From NCBI GenBank assembly GCA_965278965.1, contig OZ257127.1, positions 992,001 through 1,056,000 on the forward strand: a stretch of DNA of 64,000 bases, given 5' to 3'. The position numbers and the translations under genes were made by a program. The notes under the pieces were generated by a model. The model did no database searches, had not been told where the DNA came from, and saw only the letters and a program-made list of their open reading frames with translations. Positions within the stretch are counted from its first letter, which is position 1; each line of letters starts with the position of its first letter. The DNA comes from UBA10649 sp965278965. GTDB taxonomy: Bacteria > Actinomycetota > Actinomycetes > S36-B12. Shown here piece by piece: positions 17,774-26,351 of the stretch.

Positions 17774-18381
17774 TCCGGAAGGGTGCCCGTGAGCACGACG
17801 TCCTCGGCGATCTCGCGCAGCCTCCGGTTCGAGTTCTGACTGCGCTCCCTCAGGAGAGTGAAGGCCTGGTCGGGGGTGACCCGTCGCTCCGACATGAGGA
17901 TCCCGATGGCGGTACCGATCGTCCGGTTGCTGACCAGGGCACGCTCCAGGTGCTCCGCTTTACTCTCGGCCTCGTCGATGACGATCTGGCGCATGAGCGC
18001 GAGCTCGGTGTGGGTCGCCACGCGCGCCACGAGCTCGGGCTCCTCGAACGGCTTCGTGATGTAGTCATCGGCGCCCGCCTCGAGCCCGGCGACGATGTCG
18101 TCGGACGCGGCGCGAGCCGTCAGCAGGATCACCGGCATCCAGCGGACGCTGTCGGTCCGCTTGCGCAGGTCCCGCGTGAAAGAGATGCCGTCCTGGCCGG
18201 GGAGCATCACGTCGCACAGGAGCACGTCGTGGTCCGCGAGGTAGGGCTCGGCCGACTCGACGTCCTCGACCGCTGTCGTGAACCATCCGTTCTCGCGGAG
18301 CAGGCGCGCCACGTAGGCGAGCACATCGGGCTCGTCCTCGACCAGAAGCACGCGTCCCCGGTAGGCCTGCGGTTCCGTCAC
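17770..18381 (-). CDS. response regulator with ANTAR output domain
   Basis: 203 residues from GTG 18381, overlapping the kinase stop as GTGA. The receiver domain reads VLLVEDEPDVLAYVARLL, phosphoacceptor Asp in DVLLCDVMLPGQDG, then LLTAR and ITKPFE. A helical segment leads to RTIGTAIGILMSERRVTPDQAFTLLRERSQ, the ANTAR RNA-binding pattern. ANTAR proteins cause transcription antitermination at dual hairpins. It pairs with the kinase encoded immediately upstream. Confidence 0.88.
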   Translation of the reverse strand: MTEPQAYRGRVLLVEDEPDVLAYVARLLRENGWFTTAVEDVESAEPYLADHDVLLCDVMLPGQDGISFTRDLRKRTDSVRWMPVILLTARAASDDIVAGLEAGADDYITKPFEEPELVARVATHTELALMRQIVIDEAESKAEHLERALVSNRTIGTAIGILMSERRVTPDQAFTLLRERSQNSNRRLREIAEDVVLTGTLPD

Positions 18382-20141
18382 GTCCCCTGCTCCTCCCCTG
18401 CGTCCATCCCTGAGCCGCTGACGACGCTGAGATCTTCGTCGCTGAGGTCCGCAGGGGTGACGCCGGGGTCGGTGTCGGCCCACCCGGCCGCCGTCAGGCT
18501 CGGGGGCGGCTCCGGCACGGCAAGACGGCTGTCGTGCGGTGAGGCCTGCGCAGGGGTCGCCCGCACCCGCACCCACACGGAGGTGCCGCGCCCCGAGGAG
18601 CTGCGGATCCCGCTGGCGCCATCGAGGTCCGCGGCCAGCTCCTGGACGACCGCGAGCCCGATGCCGGTGCCTTCGCCGCCGCGGATCGCCCGGATGCTCC
18701 CCTGCTGGAACCGGTCGAAGACACCCGCGCGCTCGGACTCCACGATGCCGATACCGGAGTCGACGACCTCGAGATCCAGCCACGGCTCGGAGTACGCGAG
18801 GTGGACCGCGATCTCCCCCTGCTGCGTGAAGCGGACGGCATTCGAGACGAGGTTCGTCACGATCCGGACCCAGGCCTCACCGTCCAGCCATACCGGGGTG
18901 GGCACGTCGCCGATGTGGACGGACAGCTCGAGCCCGGCCGCCTCGCACGCGGCGCGGAAGACCTCGGCCGCCTCGGTCGTCAGTGAGCGCGCATCGACCG
19001 CCTCACGCACGGTCAGCGGTGCACCCGCGTCGGCCTGCGCCGCGACGAGCAGCTCGTCGACGAGCCGGCCCAGCCGTCGCGATGCGCGCAGTGCTGCGTC
19101 CATCTCCGAGCGGTCCTCATCGGTGACGTCCTGACGGCGCGTCAGGCGCTGGAGCGGAGCACGCATGACCGTCAGCGGGATCCGGAACTCGTGGCTGAGG
19201 TTCTGGATGAGACGTGATCTCGTCTCGAGCGCCGCAGCGAGCCGGTCCGCCAGGTCCCGCTGCTCGCGCTCGGACGCGGCCAGCGCCTCGCGGGCGGCCA
19301 CGCGGTCGGAGACGTCGCGCATGCTGCCGCTGATTCCGGCCTCGCCGTTAGCGTCGACGTACGGGCGCAGGGTCGCCTCGATCCACGCGTACTGCCCGTC
19401 GGCTCGCCGGAACCGCATGGCCTCGCGGGTCGTCTGGCCGTCGCGGGCCAGCTCGCGCAGAGAGAGCGCCAATGGCCGGTCGTCCGGGTGCCAGAGGTCG
19501 AGCTTGCGAACGCCGATGAGGTCCTCCGGCCGCCAGCCCAGCACCCGCTCGGCGGCCGGCGAGACCCATTGGAAGACGCCGTCGCGCGTGTGGAAGACGA
19601 CGTCGCCGGAGTTCTCGACGATGAGGCGGACGTGGCGGTCCCGTGAGCGGAGCGTGATGACGATCCACGCGGTGACCCCGATCGTGACGACGCCCCACGC
19701 CGCGAGCAGGAGGTCGAAGTCAGTGCCGTTGACCAGGCCGGCGGCCAGGAGGGCGAGCGCCATGCCCACCAGATGACCGACTGCCACCGGGCGGGGTCGG
19801 CAGTACGCCACGACCGCAGCCAGCAGGATCATGCTGACGACGACGAGGATCCGCCCCTCCCTCGTCTCGCGGGTCGCCGAGACCACAGCGAGCAGGATCC
19901 AGGTCGCCGCGATGTCGAGGTCGGTGATGACGTCGCGGACGTGCTGGAGGACGAGGAGGGTCACCGCGGCCAAGGCCCCGAAAGCAGCCGCAAGCACGAC
20001 ATCCACGGCGACGGCGCGGGTCGGGTCGGACGGCATGAGCGCGTACACGAGCGTCTCGGCCGCGAAGAGTCCCTGCAGCACAGCGAGAGCAGCGCTGGAT
20101 CGTGAACGGACGTCGTCCAGTCGCAGGTGACGCGTGGCCAT
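18378..20141 (-). CDS. membrane PAS sensor histidine kinase
   Basis: 587 residues, ATG 20141 with GGGAGGTGG just upstream. About five membrane helices in residues 15-170, a PAS domain (VENSGDVVFHTRDGVFQWVS, about 175-290), HisKA with NLSHEFRIPLTVM (HEFRIPL rather than HELRTPL, His present), and the ATPase domain with NLVSNAVRFT, DSGIGI and GTGIGLAVVQ. A 60-residue acidic tail ends the protein. Cognate to the ANTAR regulator. GATT-N16-GGGTAA at 20181-20206 could be a weak stress-sigma promoter. Confidence 0.9.
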   Translation of the reverse strand: MATRHLRLDDVRSRSSAALAVLQGLFAAETLVYALMPSDPTRAVAVDVVLAAAFGALAAVTLLVLQHVRDVITDLDIAATWILLAVVSATRETREGRILVVVSMILLAAVVAYCRPRPVAVGHLVGMALALLAAGLVNGTDFDLLLAAWGVVTIGVTAWIVITLRSRDRHVRLIVENSGDVVFHTRDGVFQWVSPAAERVLGWRPEDLIGVRKLDLWHPDDRPLALSLRELARDGQTTREAMRFRRADGQYAWIEATLRPYVDANGEAGISGSMRDVSDRVAAREALAASEREQRDLADRLAAALETRSRLIQNLSHEFRIPLTVMRAPLQRLTRRQDVTDEDRSEMDAALRASRRLGRLVDELLVAAQADAGAPLTVREAVDARSLTTEAAEVFRAACEAAGLELSVHIGDVPTPVWLDGEAWVRIVTNLVSNAVRFTQQGEIAVHLAYSEPWLDLEVVDSGIGIVESERAGVFDRFQQGSIRAIRGGEGTGIGLAVVQELAADLDGASGIRSSSGRGTSVWVRVRATPAQASPHDSRLAVPEPPPSLTAAGWADTDPGVTPADLSDEDLSVVSGSGMDAGEEQGT

Positions 20142-20180
20142 GCCACCTCCCTGCCCAGCACCCGGCGATGCGAGCGCTGC

Positions 20181-20206
20181 TTACCCCGCCGGACAGCCCA
20201 TGAATC
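20181..20206 (-). promoter_or_regulatory. possible weak SigB/SigF-type promoter
   Basis: On the - strand, GATT (20206-20203), a 16-nt spacer and GGGTAA (20186-20181), upstream of the kinase start at 20141. One mismatch in each box. Confidence 0.35.
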
Positions 20207-20355
20207 CCCGATCGCAGACCGATTTCCGGACGATCCGATGGCGGCGGCCCGATCGTAGAGGTTGGGCACCGCCCGGACCCGGTAGATTGCCGCCCGCAGA
20301 GCCCCTGTGGGCGGCGGACGCCGCACCGGCTCACCCTGGACACCGAGGTACCTCA

Positions 20356-20418
20356 ATGTCGTCCTCCGAGAGCCCCTCCGATCTCAGCTCCGCCGTGAAC
20401 GGTCCGGCCCCGTGGTAG
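20356..20418 (+). CDS. 20-residue leader peptide ORF
   Basis: ATG 20356 sits 7 nt after GAGG and encodes MSSSESPSDLSSAVNGPAPW, ending TAG at 20418. The stop overlaps the region of the kinase GTG start (20412), which has no ribosome site of its own. It may couple translation into the kinase gene. Purely inferred from spacing and overlap. Confidence 0.35.
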   Translation: MSSSESPSDLSSAVNGPAPW

Positions 20419-22241
20419 GCCCCGTGCCGAACACCCGACGAGTCACGGATCGAGGCCGCTTCGCGGTGCTCGCGGCGATCCAACTGCTCCTTGCCGTCTA
20501 CTGCGTCGTCGCCGCGGTCGTCATGTCGGCCGAGGTGACGGCTCCGGCGGACAACCTCACGGCAGCAGCACTCCTCCTGCTCCTGGGCCTGCTCACGCTG
20601 CTGGCCGTTCCCGCGCGGGGCGCGCTGCTGATGAACACGGTCGTCGCCTCGACCTCCGCCCTCATCGCCGTCGCAACGGCGATCCGCGACACCGGCCAGG
20701 GCCAGCTCGCGATGGGCGTGTTCCTCCTGATGCTGTGCATGTGGATGGCCGCGTTCCTGCGTCCGAGGATGGCCGTCCCGCACATCCTGCTCGCCTGCGC
20801 GTTGTACGTCCTCGCGCTCGCGGTGAACCCGCACACGGGCAGCCCCCTGTACGCGACGGCCCTTCTCGTCGGGATCGCTTTCGCGAGCGCGATGGTCCTC
20901 TACGGACGCGAGGCCCGTTCCCGCTACGTCGGGCTCGTCGGCAGCTCCGCGGACGTCATCCTGAGGTCTGCACACGGCAGGCTCACGTGGGTGTCCGCAT
21001 CGGTCGAGGAGGTGCTCGGCTGGACGCCACGGGAGTTCGTGGGGCTACCGGAACCGACATGGCACGCCGACGACGACGAGACCGTTCAGCGGATGCGCCG
21101 TGAGCTGTATGCCGGCTCGCCGGCCCAGGGCACGTACCGGCTCCGGCACAAGGACGGCACCTACCGGTGGGTCGAGGCCCGGCTGAACCCGATCGCCGAG
21201 GACGATGCGCCGCAGGGGGCGATCGGATCCCTCCGCGACGTGACGGAACGGGTGTTGGCCGAGCTCGCGCTGGCGGACACTGCGACACGCCAGCGCCGAG
21301 GGCTACGGCGCATGCGTCGCGACGACGCCGCCAAGACCCGCATGGTCCACGATCTCAGCCACGAGCTGCGCACGCCGTTGACGGTCATCCGCGGTCCCCT
21401 CGAACGCCACCTGCGCCGTGACCGCGACCTGCCCGACAGCCTGCGCCAGGACATCGAGACGGCGGTGCGCGCAAGCCGCCGCCTGGAGAGCATCGTGAAC
21501 GACATCCTCGACGCGGAGCGGCTCGCCACTCGGCCGGTGCTGGAGCTGGTTCCCACCCACGTGGCCGAGGTGACCGGCGAGACGATCCGCCTGCTGGTGC
21601 CGGGCGCGCAGGCAGCGGGACTCACCCTCGAGCTGACCACGGCGACGGGGTTCCCGGACTATCTGCTGGTCGACACCGATGCCTGGACGCGGATCGTGCA
21701 GAACCTGGTGGCGAACGCACTGAAGTACACCGAGCGCGGGGGCGTGCAGGTGGACCTGTCCTACGAGGACGGCGCCATCGTGCTCGCCGTCGTCGACACC
21801 GGCCGCGGCATCGCCGAGGCGGACCTGGAGAACATCTTCGAACGCTTCTACACGGCCGGGGATCGGCCGGCCCGCGGAGCCGCGCGATCCGGCCTGGGAC
21901 TGCCGATGGTCGCCGATGCTGTCCACGAAGGCGGTGGCCACATCGACGTGTCCAGCGAGCTCGGCACCGGCACGACGTTCGTCGTCACGATGCCGGCGGA
22001 GCCGTGCGACGCCAACACGGGCCCGATCGCCAGGCCCGCCGGGTTGCAGCTCGACCGCGAGGTCGAGAGTCCCGGCGAGCCGGTCGGCGACGCGATCGTG
22101 CTGCTCATGGCCGACGGTGGCCGATCGTTCGAGCAGGCGCTGGCAGAGCTGCGATCACGGGCGGGGTCCCGCCCGTTGCCGGACGTCGCGGCGGAGCTCC
22201 TGGCCGAAGCAGGTCCCGGCGACGAGTCCGGCCCGTTGTAG
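20412..22241 (+). CDS. membrane PAS sensor histidine kinase (orphan)
   Basis: About 609 residues from GTG 20412 (GTG 20424 is equally possible). Six or so membrane helices (residues 10-170), PAS domain (GSSADVILRSAHGRLTWVS), HisKA with HDLSHELRTPLTVIRGP, and the ATPase domain with NLVANALKYT, DTGRGI and SGLGLPMV. The C-terminal 80 residues (about GDAIVLLMADGGRSFEQALAELRS) form an extra helical segment. The domain order mirrors the divergent kinase at 18378, so the two probably arose by duplication. No adjacent regulator on this strand. Confidence 0.85.
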   Translation: MVGPVPNTRRVTDRGRFAVLAAIQLLLAVYCVVAAVVMSAEVTAPADNLTAAALLLLLGLLTLLAVPARGALLMNTVVASTSALIAVATAIRDTGQGQLAMGVFLLMLCMWMAAFLRPRMAVPHILLACALYVLALAVNPHTGSPLYATALLVGIAFASAMVLYGREARSRYVGLVGSSADVILRSAHGRLTWVSASVEEVLGWTPREFVGLPEPTWHADDDETVQRMRRELYAGSPAQGTYRLRHKDGTYRWVEARLNPIAEDDAPQGAIGSLRDVTERVLAELALADTATRQRRGLRRMRRDDAAKTRMVHDLSHELRTPLTVIRGPLERHLRRDRDLPDSLRQDIETAVRASRRLESIVNDILDAERLATRPVLELVPTHVAEVTGETIRLLVPGAQAAGLTLELTTATGFPDYLLVDTDAWTRIVQNLVANALKYTERGGVQVDLSYEDGAIVLAVVDTGRGIAEADLENIFERFYTAGDRPARGAARSGLGLPMVADAVHEGGGHIDVSSELGTGTTFVVTMPAEPCDANTGPIARPAGLQLDREVESPGEPVGDAIVLLMADGGRSFEQALAELRSRAGSRPLPDVAAELLAEAGPGDESGPL

Positions 22242-22249
22242 GGGTCCGC

Positions 22250-22603
22250 TCAGGACTTGCCCTGCGGCGGCGTCGGAGCGACCGTGACCCCGTGGTCCGG
22301 GTCCTGCGAGTCATCCGGTCCGTCGACCTCGGGATCGAGGCGGTCGGCAACCTTCGCGACCCGGTCGGCCGCATTGGCGGCCGCGTCGTCGACGACGCCA
22401 TGGATGCGCGAGCCCGCCGCATCGGCGACATCGCGCCCCGCGTCCGCGACCTGGTGACCGGCGTCGGTCAGGCCCGTCTCGCCGAGCACGCGCTCGAGCG
22501 TCGTGCGGGCCTGCTCCATCAAGGCGCCCCCGCGGCCGGACCCGGCGACGTACCCGCCGGCGAATCCCGCAGTCAGTGCCAACATCGTGCGCAACCGCAA
22601 CAT
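22250..22603 (-). CDS. small membrane-anchored YtxH-like protein
   Basis: 117 residues. One N-terminal helix (LALTAGFAGGYVAGSG) followed by amphipathic helices rich in Ala/Asp/Val (VADAGRDVADAAGSRIHGVV), similar to YtxH-type general-stress proteins. ATG 22603 with AGGAGG nearby. The promoter at 22641-22665 is of the stress-sigma class. Confidence 0.65.
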   Translation of the reverse strand: MLRLRTMLALTAGFAGGYVAGSGRGGALMEQARTTLERVLGETGLTDAGHQVADAGRDVADAAGSRIHGVVDDAAANAADRVAKVADRLDPEVDGPDDSQDPDHGVTVAPTPPQGKS

Positions 22604-22640
22604 GCCTGGTCCTCCTCGTCCTGTGTGTACGTGATCTCAG

Positions 22641-22665
22641 GTACCCCGCAGGCCGCTGTCTAAAC
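22641..22665 (-). promoter_or_regulatory. SigB/SigF-type promoter of the 22250-22603 gene
   Basis: On the - strand GTTT (22665-22662), 15-nt spacer, GGGTAC (22646-22641); both boxes match consensus. Start codon at 22603. Confidence 0.65.
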
Positions 22666-22667
22666 GA

Positions 22668-22710
22668 CGAGCGGGCCGTCCGGCGCATGCTGCGCCGGCC
22701 GACCCGCTCG
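22668..22710 (-). terminator. strong hairpin, probable terminator
   Basis: Two 20-nt arms (22668-22687 and 22691-22710) pair at 18 of 20 positions around a 3-nt loop. On the - strand it follows the 22740-22889 gene and is followed by CGTTTAG, which is also the next promoter's -35. Confidence 0.6.
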
Positions 22711-22739
22711 GACGAGAACTGCTGAGGTTGGTGGTGGAG

Positions 22740-22889
22740 CTACACCCCAGATCGGCGACCCATCAGCGCCCCGACCGCTGCCACGATGAGCAGGATGATC
22801 GCGACGATGAACAGCCACTTGGCTGCCGTGCCGAATCCGATGACAGCAGCGACGAGCGCAGCGACGAGCAAGATGAGCCACAGGGCCAT
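22740..22889 (-). CDS. 49-residue hydrophobic membrane protein
   Basis: MALWLILLVAALVAAVIGFG opens the protein, then KWLFIVAIILLIVAAVGALMG, ending RRSGV: two membrane helices with a basic tail, like the small 'hydrophobic proteins' common in actinobacteria. GAGGGAGG precedes ATG 22889. A perfect stress-sigma promoter lies at 22940-22965. Probably a membrane stress protein; function unknown. Confidence 0.7.
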   Translation of the reverse strand: MALWLILLVAALVAAVIGFGTAAKWLFIVAIILLIVAAVGALMGRRSGV

Positions 22890-22939
22890 GACGGCCTCCC
22901 TCTCTCGGGGCTAACGGACATGTTCGAACCGAAGGCCGA

Positions 22940-22965
22940 GTACCCGCCGGGCTGGGCCTCGAAAC
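22940..22965 (-). promoter_or_regulatory. SigB/SigF-type promoter of the 22740-22889 gene
   Basis: On the - strand GTTT (22965-22962), 16-nt spacer, GGGTAC (22945-22940), exact match. Leader of about 45 nt. Confidence 0.65.
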
Positions 22966-22984
22966 CCGCTCGGAAACGGAAAGC

Positions 22985-23008
22985 GGGCGCGTCCCGAAGG
23001 ACGCGCCC
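22985..23008 (-). terminator. intrinsic terminator after csbD-like gene
   Basis: Perfect 10-bp stem GGGCGCGTCC/GGACGCGCCC with a 4-nt loop, followed on the - strand by CTTTCCGTTTCC, 17 nt past the CsbD stop. Confidence 0.75.
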
Positions 23009-23025
23009 ACCCTCCGCCGCCTGCC

Positions 23026-23232
23026 CTACTTCTTGAAGGCGTCCTGGACAGCGTCCTTGACGTTGCCCGCGGCGTCCTTGACGTCCTCGCCGGCATTCTT
23101 CGCACTCGCAGCCGCCTGGTCCTTGCGGCCCTCAGCTACCTTGTCGTCGTCGCCGACGATCTTGCCGACGGTCTCCTTGGCCTTTCCGGCCAAGTCCTCT
23201 GCCTCGTTCTTGATCCGATCCGTCGTGCCCAT
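23026..23232 (-). CDS. CsbD family stress protein
   Basis: 68 residues from ATG 23232 (MGTTDRIKNEAEDLAGKAKE). The KAKETVGKIVGDDDKVAEGRKDQ motif is the CsbD signature. CsbD was first described as a SigB-controlled general-stress protein; its biochemical role is unknown. A GGTTTAC lies upstream but no clear GGGTA follows at the right distance. Confidence 0.9.
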   Translation of the reverse strand: MGTTDRIKNEAEDLAGKAKETVGKIVGDDDKVAEGRKDQAAASAKNAGEDVKDAAGNVKDAVQDAFKK

Positions 23233-23363
23233 AAGTGGACCCTTCCGGTGCCGCCGCACGTCGCCGCGGCGCCTTGTTCGTCTTGCCGACGGCTCACTGC
23301 TGAACCGCTCTTTCGACTGTAGGCACGTCACGCGCCACAGGTAAACCGGAACGTGCTGCGATC

Positions 23364-23783
23364 TCAGCCGTTCGGCGGAGCGGCACTGATCCGACCCAGT
23401 GCCGAGTCGGGCTGGCGTTCGATCGCGAGATCACCCAGCGACACGATGCCGACCGGACGGCCCGCGTCCACGACCGGGACGCGGCGCAGGGCGTGGCCCT
23501 TCATCAGGTCCTCCGCGTCCTGGACGCTGCTTCGCGGCGACAACGTGGCCAGCTGGGTCGTGAACGCTCCGGCGATGGTCTCGTCGGCGCCTCTGCCTTC
23601 GGCGAGGCAGTTCACGACGATGTCGCGGTCCGTGACGATGCCGGCGAGCATCCCGTCCGCGTCGACGACCAGGACGTCGCCGATCTCCGCGTCACGCATG
23701 CGGCGCGCCACCTCGACGATCGTCGCGTCGGGCGCGCACGTCGCGGGGTCCGTCGTCATGATCTCGACGATCAGTGCAGCCAT
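23364..23783 (-). CDS. two-CBS-domain protein
   Basis: 139 residues from ATG 23783 (MAALIVEIMTTDPATCAPDA). Two CBS motifs: AEIGDVLVVDADGMLAGIVTDRDIVV and HALRRVPVVDAGRPVGIVSLGDLA. Such stand-alone pairs bind adenine nucleotides and resemble hypoxic-response proteins of actinobacteria. A perfect stress-sigma promoter is at 23847-23872. Confidence 0.9.
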   Translation of the reverse strand: MAALIVEIMTTDPATCAPDATIVEVARRMRDAEIGDVLVVDADGMLAGIVTDRDIVVNCLAEGRGADETIAGAFTTQLATLSPRSSVQDAEDLMKGHALRRVPVVDAGRPVGIVSLGDLAIERQPDSALGRISAAPPNG

Positions 23784-23846
23784 CCCTGCCTCCAAGGTCT
23801 CACCGGGGCCGCCGGCTGTTGGTGATCCGACGGTGTTGCTTGTCCC

Positions 23847-23872
23847 GTACCCGAGGAGGCGACCGGCTAAAC
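23847..23872 (-). promoter_or_regulatory. SigB/SigF-type promoter of the CBS gene
   Basis: On the - strand GTTT (23872-23869), 16-nt spacer, GGGTAC (23852-23847), exact. The -35 sits in the loop of an inverted repeat CGACCGG-ctaaa-CCGGTCG (about 23860-23879), which could be an operator. Confidence 0.7.
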
Positions 23873-23895
23873 CGGTCGGGGCACACCGTCGCGCG

Positions 23896-23920
23896 GTTCG
23901 CGCCGGCTATGAGCGGGTAA
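23896..23920 (+). promoter_or_regulatory. probable SigB/SigF-type promoter of dps
   Basis: GTTC (23896-23899), 15-nt spacer, GGGTAA (23915-23920); one mismatch in each box. 37 nt before the dps ATG. Confidence 0.5.
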
Positions 23921-23956
23921 CCCGGGAGAGCGAACTTCGACGAGAAAGGTGCCGAC

Positions 23957-24523
23957 ATGGCGACCAGCAAGGCCAAGACTCCGATCCGCTTCACCGTCCC
24001 GGGGATGAGCGAGGCCGACGCCAAGTCCGTCGTTGCCATCCTGCAGGACCGGTTGAACGCATTGTCCGATCTCGCGCTCACCCTCAAGCACATCCACTGG
24101 AACGTCGTCGGACCGCACTTCATCGGGATCCACCTGATGCTCGATCCCCAGGTCGATGCCGTTCGGGCGATGACGGATGAGACCGCTGAGCGGATCGCCA
24201 CCCTCGGCGCGTCCCCGGTTGGCACACCCGGAGCCCTCGTCGCCCAACGCAGCTGGGACGACTACGCCGTCGGCCGCGACGACGCGATCGCCCACCTCGG
24301 GGCGCTGGACCTGGTGTACGCCGGGGTCATCGAGGCGCACCGCGACGCCATCGAGAAGACCGACGAGAGCGACCCGGTGAGCCAGGACATGCTCGTCGGC
24401 CAGTCGACGCAGCTCGAGCAGTTCCAGTGGTTCGTCCGGGCGCACCTGGAGGCTCCGAGCGGCTCACTCTCCACGTCCGGCGCGCGCACCGAGCGGACCG
24501 CAGCCCGGCGGGCAGCCGGATGA
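23957..24523 (+). CDS. dps: Dps/ferritin-like DNA-protecting protein
   Basis: 188 residues, ATG 23957 with GAAAGG upstream. The ferroxidase residues sit in LKHIHWNVVGPHFIGIHLMLDPQVDAVRAMTDETAERI (His, Asp, Glu). Dps forms dodecamers that store iron, detoxify peroxide and coat DNA. The basic C-terminal tail (ARTERTAARRAAG) may bind DNA. The stop overlaps the next ATG as ATGA, so the hemerythrin-like gene is coupled. Confidence 0.93.
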   Translation: MATSKAKTPIRFTVPGMSEADAKSVVAILQDRLNALSDLALTLKHIHWNVVGPHFIGIHLMLDPQVDAVRAMTDETAERIATLGASPVGTPGALVAQRSWDDYAVGRDDAIAHLGALDLVYAGVIEAHRDAIEKTDESDPVSQDMLVGQSTQLEQFQWFVRAHLEAPSGSLSTSGARTERTAARRAAG

Positions 24524-25089
24524 CGTCGTCGTCCGTGGTCGTCGAGGACGCGATCACCTTCCTCGTCCAGCAGCACCGGGAGATCTCGGCGCTGCTGGAC
24601 GAGGTCGATGGCACGGCAGGCGAGGCCCGCCGTGACGCTTTCACGGCTCTACGCCGGCTGCTGGCCGTCCACGAGACGGCCGAGGAGGCGATCGTCCATC
24701 CGCGGGCGCGACGCGTCCTCGACGCCGGCGAGCAGATCGCTGCGTGGCGGCTGCAGGAGGAGACGGTCATCAAGCAGATGCTGACCGAGATCGAGGGTCT
24801 GGAGATCGACTCGACTGAGTTCGCCGACGGGTTCGCCGAGCTTCGGACTGCTGTCGCCTCGCACATGAGATCCGAGGAGGACGAGGAGTTCCCGCTGCTC
24901 GCCGACGCCCTGGACGAGGCGCAGCTGGTTCGCATGCGCAGGCTCGCGCAGCTCGCGCAGGCCATGGGCCCGACCCGACCTCACCCCGACGTCGAGTCGG
25001 CCACCGGCAATCTGCTCGCCGGACCCTTCCTCGCGATGATCGACCGTGTACGAGACGCACTGGAGACGGACGAGCACGACGCCGCCTGA
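24520..25089 (+). CDS. hemerythrin HHE domain protein
   Basis: 189 residues from ATG 24520 (ATGA overlap with dps). HHE residues in LVQQHREISALLDEVDG, AVHETAEEAIVHPRARR, and VASHMRSEEDEEFPLLADAL. Likely a di-iron protein acting with Dps in iron/oxygen stress. It lies within the stress island. Confidence 0.88.
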   Translation: MTSSSVVVEDAITFLVQQHREISALLDEVDGTAGEARRDAFTALRRLLAVHETAEEAIVHPRARRVLDAGEQIAAWRLQEETVIKQMLTEIEGLEIDSTEFADGFAELRTAVASHMRSEEDEEFPLLADALDEAQLVRMRRLAQLAQAMGPTRPHPDVESATGNLLAGPFLAMIDRVRDALETDEHDAA

Positions 25090-25094
25090 CGGGA

Positions 25095-26351
25095 TCAGCT
25101 CGCGGCGGCCCCGGGGCGGCCCTCCGTCGGCAGCGGTCGGGTGACTCCGGCGAGCAGGAACCCGATGCCGAGCAGCCCTGCCGTGACCGACAGCGCCTTG
25201 AGCACGCCATGCGTGCTGCCAAGCAGCCCGATGAGCGGCGGGCCGGCGAGGAAGGCGACGTACCCGATCGTCGCGACGACGCTGACCCGCCCTGCGGCGC
25301 GCTTGGGGTCGTCCGCTGCCGCGCTCATGCCGACCGGGAACCCGAGCGCGGTACCGAGACCCCACAGCACGGTTCCGGCGAACGCCGTGAGCAACGTCGG
25401 CCCGAGAACAACGACGCAGAGGCCGCTGAACGCGAGAGCGGCTGACACGCGCAGGACCCGCACGCGCCCGAACCGGTCGATCAGCTGCGGACCGAACCAT
25501 CGTCCGATCGTCATGGCCGCCAGGAACGTGCCGAACGCGAGCGAGCCGAGCGTGGCGCTGGCCCCGTACCCGTCGATCGCCGCGATCCCCAGCCAGTCGT
25601 TCGCGGTGCCCTCGGCGAAGGCCATCGTGAGGACGAACAGGCCGATGAGCACGGTCCGCGGCTCCGTCCACGCCCGCAGGGGGTGGTCCGGGACCTCGCT
25701 GGCGGCACTGGCCGCGGTGCTCCCGGCGTCCGCGTCCGGCTCATCCCCCGCCGGCAGGAACGACCGCGTCGTCCACGGCACGACGGCGACGACGAGGACG
25801 CCCACCAGCAACAGGTGCACCGTCACCGAGGCGCCGAGCGCGATCATGACGACGGCCACGAGCGCCCCGCCCACCGTGCCGATGCTGAACCCGGCGTGGA
25901 ACCGGGACATGATCGACCGACCGAGCCGCTGCTCGACTGCCGCACCCTCGACGTTCATCGCGACGTCCCAGACTCCTGCGCCGAAGCCGAACGCGAAGAG
26001 CCCGACCACGACGGGCGGCACGCCGAAGGCGACGCCGACGCCGGCGACCGCGAGGCCGAGCGCGACGAGCCCTGCCATCGCGAGGATCGCCCGGTCAGCG
26101 CCGAGCCGGTGGACGATCAGGCCCGCGGTAGGCAGCGACACGAGCGAGCCGGCCGCGATCGCAAGCAGGACGAGTCCGAGCGCCGCCGGGCTCAGGCCCA
26201 GTTCCTCGCGAATCTGCGGGACCCGCGCGGCCCACGTGGCACCACAGACGCCCGCGGCGATGAAGACGACGTAGACCGCGCGCGTCGCTCGCGCGAGCCG
26301 CGCCCCATCGGCGGCCGGATCCACCGGCGTCTGCGTCACGGGCGAAATCAT
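25095..26351 (-). CDS. MFS transporter
   Basis: 418 residues from ATG 26351. Twelve predicted helices; VPQIREELGLSPAALGLVLL after TM1 and GWWDVAMN-like FGFGAGVWDVAMNVEGAAVEQ identify the YbjJ/FucP-like MFS group. Substrate unknown. Converges with the hemerythrin gene 5 nt away. Confidence 0.85.
   Translation of the reverse strand: MISPVTQTPVDPAADGARLARATRAVYVVFIAAGVCGATWAARVPQIREELGLSPAALGLVLLAIAAGSLVSLPTAGLIVHRLGADRAILAMAGLVALGLAVAGVGVAFGVPPVVVGLFAFGFGAGVWDVAMNVEGAAVEQRLGRSIMSRFHAGFSIGTVGGALVAVVMIALGASVTVHLLLVGVLVVAVVPWTTRSFLPAGDEPDADAGSTAASAASEVPDHPLRAWTEPRTVLIGLFVLTMAFAEGTANDWLGIAAIDGYGASATLGSLAFGTFLAAMTIGRWFGPQLIDRFGRVRVLRVSAALAFSGLCVVVLGPTLLTAFAGTVLWGLGTALGFPVGMSAAADDPKRAAGRVSVVATIGYVAFLAGPPLIGLLGSTHGVLKALSVTAGLLGIGFLLAGVTRPLPTEGRPGAAAS

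Noticed and set aside
23233..23345. GGTTTAC upstream of csbD
   Set aside because: No GGGTA at the right distance; not counted in the promoter set.
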